NCBI GenBank assembly: GCA_949283785.1
Contig: CASDTR010000026.1
Coordinates: forward strand, 1 to 64,000
Origin: an uncultured Oscillospiraceae bacterium
GTDB taxonomy: Bacteria > Bacillota > Clostridia > Oscillospirales > Acutalibacteraceae
Direction: 5' to 3'
DNA length: 64,000 bases
Of this stretch, positions 59,551 to 64,000 are shown one piece after another; the stretch's first letter is position 1; each line of letters starts with the position of its first letter. The translations under genes and the position numbers were made by a program. Below the pieces are notes generated by a model. The model saw only the letters and a list, made by a program, of their open reading frames with translations. It had not been told where the DNA came from and made no database searches.

Positions 59551-60351
59551 TTACTGATTTTGCTGCGCAAAATACTCTATTAAAGAAACGAAATCACTTT
59601 GCTGCATGTTTGAACAGTGAATGGTTATACCGATGTCATTTACCGTAAATTCGCAGTAATAGCTGTCCGTAGCATCGTTTTTGCAGTGCATAATTATTAC
59701 CTGAGTCCCCGAAACGGATGATTTCTCAACGCTTTTAAACTCGTCAAGGAGCTGATATACGGGCAGTGCATTTTTGCGTAAGGTAATTTGTATTTCTGAA
59801 TTATTGTCCGAATTATTATATAAGAATGTTTGCTGATCAAATACTTTTCCGAAAGCGTCATTGTAAAATCCATATCGTGGGGTATTGTCTGTATATCCGT
59901 TAAAATCAGCCGGAATGTCGATTCCGAAATACTTCAGTACTTCCTGACGGCTCATTTTACTGAAATTTTCCTCTCCTAAATCAAACATTCCATCGGTAAA
60001 CAGACCCTCAAAAGTATTTACTTCATTTATTTTAACTATATTGTTGTTCCCGAAAATCGAATTGTTGTCTTTGTTAGGTTCAGAACTGTCGGAATTAATA
60101 GAGCTTATTAAAAAACCAAGTTTATCATTGCTGTAATAATTCAAAAATATTCCGCCGGTTATTACTAAACAAATGCATGCAGCAATTGCGGCAGTAAGGT
60201 TCCTCTTTGTATATGGGTACGCTTTAGTTTGAGGACTTGGAGAATAGGGAACCTGCGGCAGTGTTTCAACAGCTTCCATAATATTGTTCAGTTTATCGGG
60301 AACGTATTCGTCAGTCAAAGTGTCAAAAAAGTGCAGATTACTGTTTTTCAT
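59551..60351 (-). CDS. Membrane anti-sigma-factor-like protein
   Basis: 266 residues from the ATG at 60351, which overlaps the sigma gene by 14 bases. Cytoplasmic N-terminus of about 55 residues, a single membrane helix (about 56-75, NLTAAIAACICLVITGGIF), then an extracytoplasmic domain with FTVNDIGITIHCSN near the end. Gene order and topology make it the anti-sigma partner of the ECF factor. No zinc HxxxCxxC motif is seen in the N-terminus, so it is not a ZAS-type protein. The signal it senses is unknown. Confidence 0.8.
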   Translation of the reverse strand: MKNSNLHFFDTLTDEYVPDKLNNIMEAVETLPQVPYSPSPQTKAYPYTKRNLTAAIAACICLVITGGIFLNYYSNDKLGFLISSINSDSSEPNKDNNSIFGNNNIVKINEVNTFEGLFTDGMFDLGEENFSKMSRQEVLKYFGIDIPADFNGYTDNTPRYGFYNDAFGKVFDQQTFLYNNSDNNSEIQITLRKNALPVYQLLDEFKSVEKSSVSGTQVIIMHCKNDATDSYYCEFTVNDIGITIHCSNMQQSDFVSLIEYFAQQNQ

Positions 60352-60892
60352 TGAGCTCAATCCTTTCGTATGCTTTCCGCAATTTTTTAATCGCGGAATT
60401 GTATGTCCAAAATACGGTGCCGCGTTTCATGCTTTTTTCTTCTGCAATTTCTGAAAGGCTTAAACCAATAATGTGCCGCAAAACAACAATGTCAGATTCT
60501 TTTGAACTGAGAGTTTTAAGTAATTCTCCTAATGTCGTTTTTTCATCAATTACATCTGATAAGTCATAAATTTCATCTTCATATGGTTTATTTGTTTGTT
60601 CTAAAGATATAAGACGTCTGTTTTTCTTAATAATATCCAACGTCTTGTTTTTGGCAATGGTCAAAATCCATGCTCGACCGTTGCCGCCGGGAACAAATAA
60701 ACCGCTTTTACTCCAGAGCGTGATAAAAGTATCCTGCATGACGTCCTCGGCAATTTCATGGTTTCCGCAGAAACGTAATGCATAATAATACACAGGCTTT
60801 CTCATTTCCATGTACAGCTTTTCAAAAGCCTCCTTATCGCTGTGAGCTGTTTTGATTATAAGAGAATTTATTGAATTTGAAGTTTCAGGCAC
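60338..60892 (-). CDS. ECF-type RNA polymerase sigma factor
   Basis: 184 residues from GTG 60892, which has GGGAGGTG six bases upstream; the open frame to 60997 would add an unlikely hydrophobic extension. Region 2 carries YYYALRFCGNHEIAEDVMQDTFITLW, with the -10-binding surface; region 4 carries the helix-turn-helix LSLSEIAEEKSMKRGTVFW. Length and spacing are typical of group 4 (ECF) sigma factors. It is co-transcribed with and overlaps the membrane anti-sigma gene. Usually such pairs respond to envelope stress and activate their own promoter, which would lie at about 60893-60975. Confidence 0.9.
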   Translation of the reverse strand: MPETSNSINSLIIKTAHSDKEAFEKLYMEMRKPVYYYALRFCGNHEIAEDVMQDTFITLWSKSGLFVPGGNGRAWILTIAKNKTLDIIKKNRRLISLEQTNKPYEDEIYDLSDVIDEKTTLGELLKTLSSKESDIVVLRHIIGLSLSEIAEEKSMKRGTVFWTYNSAIKKLRKAYERIELNEKQ

Positions 60893-60983
60893 TGTTTTCA
60901 CCTCCCTATTTATATAACGATACAAGAAAGAGAAATATTGGTAAAAATAATTTTTTCTCGAAGCTTTAATGACTAAAAAAACT

Positions 60984-61012
60984 AACCCGCCTTTCATAAC
61001 GAAAGACGGGTT
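60984..61012 (-). terminator. Terminator of the AI-2E-family permease gene
   Basis: AACCCGCCTTTC / GAAAGACGGGTT, one mismatch, followed on the reverse strand by AGTTTTTTTAG. Confidence 0.85.
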
Positions 61013-61044
61013 CTTAAATTTGATGAACTTTACTGGTGATAACT

Positions 61045-62247
61045 TTATTTTTCGGCTTTTTCCGTACTTTCCGTCATGGGTTTAGGCTCTTCTTCCACAT
61101 CGCATGGACGTTTCCAGAGGTGAATTGTGCCCTTATCGTTGAGAACTTTGAGCATTGTAATTGCAAGGGGCAGCAGGAACAGTCCCACGAAGCCGAAGAG
61201 CTTAAGTCCGAAGAACATGGCGATAATGGTGACGAAGGGCGGAAGGCCCAGCTGCATTGCCACAAGCTTCGGCTCTATGATCTGCCTTATTACGGTTATA
61301 ACTCCGTAGATAATCAGAAGGCCGATTCCCATTCCTATATCTCCTACAATAAAGGAATATACCGCCCAGGGGAGCACTACCGTGCCTGTGCCGAGTACCG
61401 GCACAATATCCACAACGCATGTGGCGAAGGCGATTACGAAAATATATGAGCTGTTGTAAACGCCGATTATTTTCAGTATATTCAGTCCGATAAACATTTC
61501 GGAGAATGTAATGAGCATAATTAGCAGATATGCTTTTAAAATTTTCTTTAATGAAGAGGATACCGTATTTCTGGAGTCCCTCACCGCTTCGATTTTTTCG
61601 GGAGAAATCTGGCGCTTTATAAAGCCCGAGATCCTCGGGAAGTCAGCGGTCATAAAGCAGCAGGCGATAATTGCTATCAGTATGGAAACAAGGGCCGAGG
61701 GTATCTGCTTTGCCGTATTCCACACACCCATGAGAGGAGTTTTCAAAATCGAAAAATCTATGGACGGAAGACCAGAGGAAGCGAGATTCTGTCCTTCCGC
61801 TCCCGAAACGGAAGCCGCAACAGAGGCGTAGGTATCCATGATTTTCTTTTCTATCCCGTCTGGCAGGAACGTAACGGCATTGGCAAGGCTTATTTCAAAC
61901 TGCTCCAGAAATTGGGGAAGGTTGTCGAGAATGTTTTTTACATAATCGAAAAATCCCATGAATTCCGAAATGATTTTTGCAATGATAAGGGATATGGGTC
62001 CGAGAAAGGCAAGCAGGATAAGCAGTACCATTATCACGCTGGAAAGACCTCTTTTGAGAGGCGTTTTTCTTGTTATAAAATTCACGGGACGCTGCAGCAT
62101 CATTGCTACGGCGAAAGCGGCCAAAAACGGAAAAGTGATCCAGAAAGCAAAATGCATGTAAAGATAAAACAGAATGATTATTACGGCAAAATAGAAGAAA
62201 TTAATAAGAAAAGCGCGCCGTTTCATTATGGTCGCCGGTTTGGACAA
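61045..62247 (-). CDS. AI-2E/PerM-family membrane protein (YtvI-like)
   Basis: 400 residues from TTG 62247 (GGAG about 11 bases upstream); an ATG at 62226 is the alternative. About eight membrane helices with the family landmarks VLLILLAFLGPISLIIAKI near 75, a long central extracytoplasmic segment, and VDIVPVLGTGTVVLPWAVYSF near 285, followed by GIGLLIIYGVITVIRQIIEPKLVA. Members include AI-2 exporters, ion antiporters and the sporulation protein YtvI; I cannot choose among them. Single gene. Confidence 0.88.
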   Translation of the reverse strand: MSKPATIMKRRAFLINFFYFAVIIILFYLYMHFAFWITFPFLAAFAVAMMLQRPVNFITRKTPLKRGLSSVIMVLLILLAFLGPISLIIAKIISEFMGFFDYVKNILDNLPQFLEQFEISLANAVTFLPDGIEKKIMDTYASVAASVSGAEGQNLASSGLPSIDFSILKTPLMGVWNTAKQIPSALVSILIAIIACCFMTADFPRISGFIKRQISPEKIEAVRDSRNTVSSSLKKILKAYLLIMLITFSEMFIGLNILKIIGVYNSSYIFVIAFATCVVDIVPVLGTGTVVLPWAVYSFIVGDIGMGIGLLIIYGVITVIRQIIEPKLVAMQLGLPPFVTIIAMFFGLKLFGFVGLFLLPLAITMLKVLNDKGTIHLWKRPCDVEEEPKPMTESTEKAEK

Positions 62248-62468
62248 ATTATTTCACACTCCTTTTTGTTGCTGGCAAAAGCGGGGATATAAGTATTTTA
62301 TACCATAATTTATTATAATACAACCGAGAAATCAACATTTTAACAAAATTGAAAATCGGGGTTTATTCTGTTAATGGTTTATGGTAAAATAAACTGAATA
62401 TATTTCAGCGCTTTACATGACTGCTATATTTTTGAAAAACGCCTGTGGCAGATTGGAAGATGGATTAA

Positions 62469-63719
62469 ATGAAAGTTGCAGTAATGGGATACGGTGTAGT
62501 CGGTTCCGGAGTTGTCGAGGTTATACAGGGCAACAACAAGGAGATCGTCAAGAGAAGCGGCCAGGATTCCGTTGACATTAAGTATATTCTCGACCTGCGC
62601 GACTTCCCCGGAGATCCCAATGAAGATAAATTTATCAAGGATTTCTCTCTGATAGAAAGAGATGAGGAAATTTCCGTCGTGGTAGAGACCATGGGCGGAC
62701 TTAAGCCCGCTTTTGATTTCGTAATGGCCTGCCTTAAATCGGGCAAGAGCGTAGTTACCTCCAACAAGGAGCTTGTGGCCGCAAAGGGATGTGAGCTTTT
62801 AGAGGCCGCCAAGGAAAACAACGTCAACTTCCTTTTTGAGGCAAGCGTAGGCGGCGGAATACCCGTCATAAGGCCCATGAGCCAGTGCCTTGCGGCCAAC
62901 AAAATCGAGGCTGTTGCGGGCATTCTCAACGGAACCACAAACTTTATTCTCACTAAAATGATAGACGACAACATGGACTTTGCCGAAGCTCTTAAGCTTG
63001 CTCAGGAAAACGGATACGCCGAGAGAAATCCCGCGGCGGACGTTGAGGGAATGGACGCATGCAGAAAGATATGCATTCTGGCATCCCTTGCCTATGAGCA
63101 CCATGTCTATCCCGACGGAATATATACTGAGGGTATTACGAACGTGACCCTTGAGGATGTTTCCTACGCGGAAAACTGGGGCGGAGTCATTAAGCTTATA
63201 GGAGCCACCGAGCCTGTTGAGGGCGGAGACAAGATAGCCGTTTATGTGCGTCCCTGCTTTGTTTCCTCTCACAGCCAGCTCTCCAACGTAAACGACGTTT
63301 TCAACGCCGTCCTTGTAAGAGGCGACGCTCTGGGTGATTCGGTCTTCTACGGCAAGGGCGCGGGCAAGCTTCCCACCGCCAGCGCGGTAGTCGCAGATGT
63401 TATCGACTGCGCAAGGCATCTCGAAAAGAGAAAGCTCTTCGGCTGGGGACCTGCCAAGGAAAACTTCGTGGCTGATACCATGGAACTTCCCGTTTCCGCC
63501 TATGTGCGCTTTACCTCTTCCGATACACAGGGAGCAAAGGATGCTCTTGTTTCAAAGTTCGGAGGAGTCAGGGAACTTTCAAGAGAGGGACAGCCGCAGA
63601 ATGAAAAGGCATTTGTTGTATGCGCGGACAGCGAAAGGGCTCTCAGGGCAGAGCTTGAGGCTCTCGGCGGCAAAAGCGATTTCAAGCTCCTTTCACTTAT
63701 GAAAATAGCGGATTTTTAA
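62469..63719 (+). CDS. hom: Homoserine dehydrogenase
   Basis: 416 residues. NAD(P)-binding GYGVVGSGVVEV (8-19), TSNKELVAAKG (near 98), catalytic-domain signature AGILNGTTNFILTKM (near 155), NPAADVEGMDACRK with the catalytic acids (near 178), and a C-terminal ACT domain (about 335-416, VSAYVRFTSSDTQ) for threonine feedback. Reduces aspartate semialdehyde to homoserine for threonine and methionine. The aspartate kinase gene begins 52 bases downstream, so the two early steps of the pathway are together. Confidence 0.95.
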   Translation: MKVAVMGYGVVGSGVVEVIQGNNKEIVKRSGQDSVDIKYILDLRDFPGDPNEDKFIKDFSLIERDEEISVVVETMGGLKPAFDFVMACLKSGKSVVTSNKELVAAKGCELLEAAKENNVNFLFEASVGGGIPVIRPMSQCLAANKIEAVAGILNGTTNFILTKMIDDNMDFAEALKLAQENGYAERNPAADVEGMDACRKICILASLAYEHHVYPDGIYTEGITNVTLEDVSYAENWGGVIKLIGATEPVEGGDKIAVYVRPCFVSSHSQLSNVNDVFNAVLVRGDALGDSVFYGKGAGKLPTASAVVADVIDCARHLEKRKLFGWGPAKENFVADTMELPVSAYVRFTSSDTQGAKDALVSKFGGVRELSREGQPQNEKAFVVCADSERALRAELEALGGKSDFKLLSLMKIADF

Positions 63720-63771
63720 TTTTTATCATACCATGACAGTAAACACCTATAAATAAATCAGGAGGACAATT

Positions 63772-64000
63772 ATGGGACTTATAGTACAGAAATTCGGCGG
63801 AAGCTCTGTGGCGAACGCCGAGAGAGTTATGAATGTAGCCCGCATTGTAACCGAAACCTATCACAGCGGCAATGACGTTGTCGTCGTTGTGTCAGCTCAG
63901 GGCGATACCACCGATGATTTGATCGCCAAGGCTGCCGAAATCAATCCCAAGGCGTCAAAGAGAGAGATGGATATGCTTCTCACGGCAGGCGAGCAGATGT
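63772..64000 (+). CDS. Aspartate kinase (5' part, cut by window end)
   Basis: The first 76 residues are visible: [19 protein letters not shown] at the start with the kinase KFGGSS motif, then [20 protein letters not shown] lies seven bases before the ATG. It phosphorylates aspartate at the entry to lysine, threonine and methionine synthesis. The rest, including any ACT domains, lies outside the window. Confidence 0.95.
   Translation, partial: MGLIVQKFGGSSVANAERVMNVARIVTETYHSGNDVVVVVSAQGDTTDDLIAKAAEINPKASKREMDMLLTAGEQM

Overview
The window looks like the chromosome of a strictly anaerobic Clostridia-type Firmicute, probably a gut Oscillospirales/Ruminococcaceae relative. This is an inference from the rpmH-rnpA-yidD-yidC-jag block, two [FeFe]-hydrogenases, Na+-decarboxylase-type membrane subunits, MurT/GatD-type wall genes, AGGAGG ribosome sites with many TTG/GTG starts, and host- or plant-glycan genes (sialidase, GH2, GH43-like). 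No phage, IS element, CRISPR array or rRNA operon is visible.

Layout. 0.2-2 kb: membrane-fused alpha/beta hydrolase. 2.4-9 kb: complete phosphate regulon (pstSCAB-phoU plus response regulator and sensor kinase) behind an 11-bp-spaced Pho box. 9.4-15.6 kb: YeiH-type exporter, flavodoxin-like protein, GNAT, ABC exporter, DUF1846 protein. 16-19.5 kb: sialidase, then an OadB/OadG-like membrane pair preceded by what reads as a manganese (yybP-ykoY) riboswitch with a terminator. 19.7-24.5 kb: GNAT, short-chain reductase, rpsT, then rpmH-rnpA-yidD-yidC-khpB. 24.6-34.5 kb: GH43-like enzyme, GPH sugar symporter with GH2 glycosidase, glycerol dehydrogenase, an old-yellow-enzyme/dienoyl-CoA-reductase-type flavoenzyme and a divergent PucR-type regulator. 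34.6-40.3 kb: large surface protein, membrane protein pair, tRNA-Arg, DUF3048 protein. 40.4-45.3 kb: sensory (PAS) [FeFe]-hydrogenase, SpoIIE/PP2C phosphatase and group-B-like [FeFe]-hydrogenase, bracketed by two thioredoxin-like [2Fe-2S] proteins. 45.4-49.6 kb: truncated and intact tRNA-Pro, a possible structured leader before a GNAT gene, surface lipase-like protein, inositol-monophosphatase-family enzyme. 49.6-52.7 kb: an ATP-grasp, MurT and GatD-like operon in which the amidotransferase lacks its catalytic residues. 53-57.9 kb: chimeric gene remnant, AraC regulator, a TIM-barrel/Gfo-Idh-MocA fusion and a second Gfo-Idh-MocA enzyme, and a small conserved protein. 57.9-64 kb: tRNA-Val, a pair of 156-bp direct repeats, small proteins, ECF sigma/anti-sigma pair, AI-2E-family permease, homoserine dehydrogenase and the start of aspartate kinase.

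How the genes work together. The Pst/Pho block senses and imports phosphate. The glycan enzymes feed sugars to fermentation, with hydrogenases as the redox outlet and as a likely H2 or redox sensor coupled to a phosphatase. The strongest candidates for undescribed biology are: (1) the Mn riboswitch controlling decarboxylase-type ion-pump subunits that have no decarboxylase; (2) the AraC-linked fused epimerase-oxidoreductase plus oxidoreductase, resembling oxidative (3-keto) glycoside-cleaving systems; (3) the MurT system with a dead amidotransferase and an ATP-grasp partner; and (4) the two-hydrogenase/phosphatase cassette. All functional calls are by eye from motifs; no database search was run.
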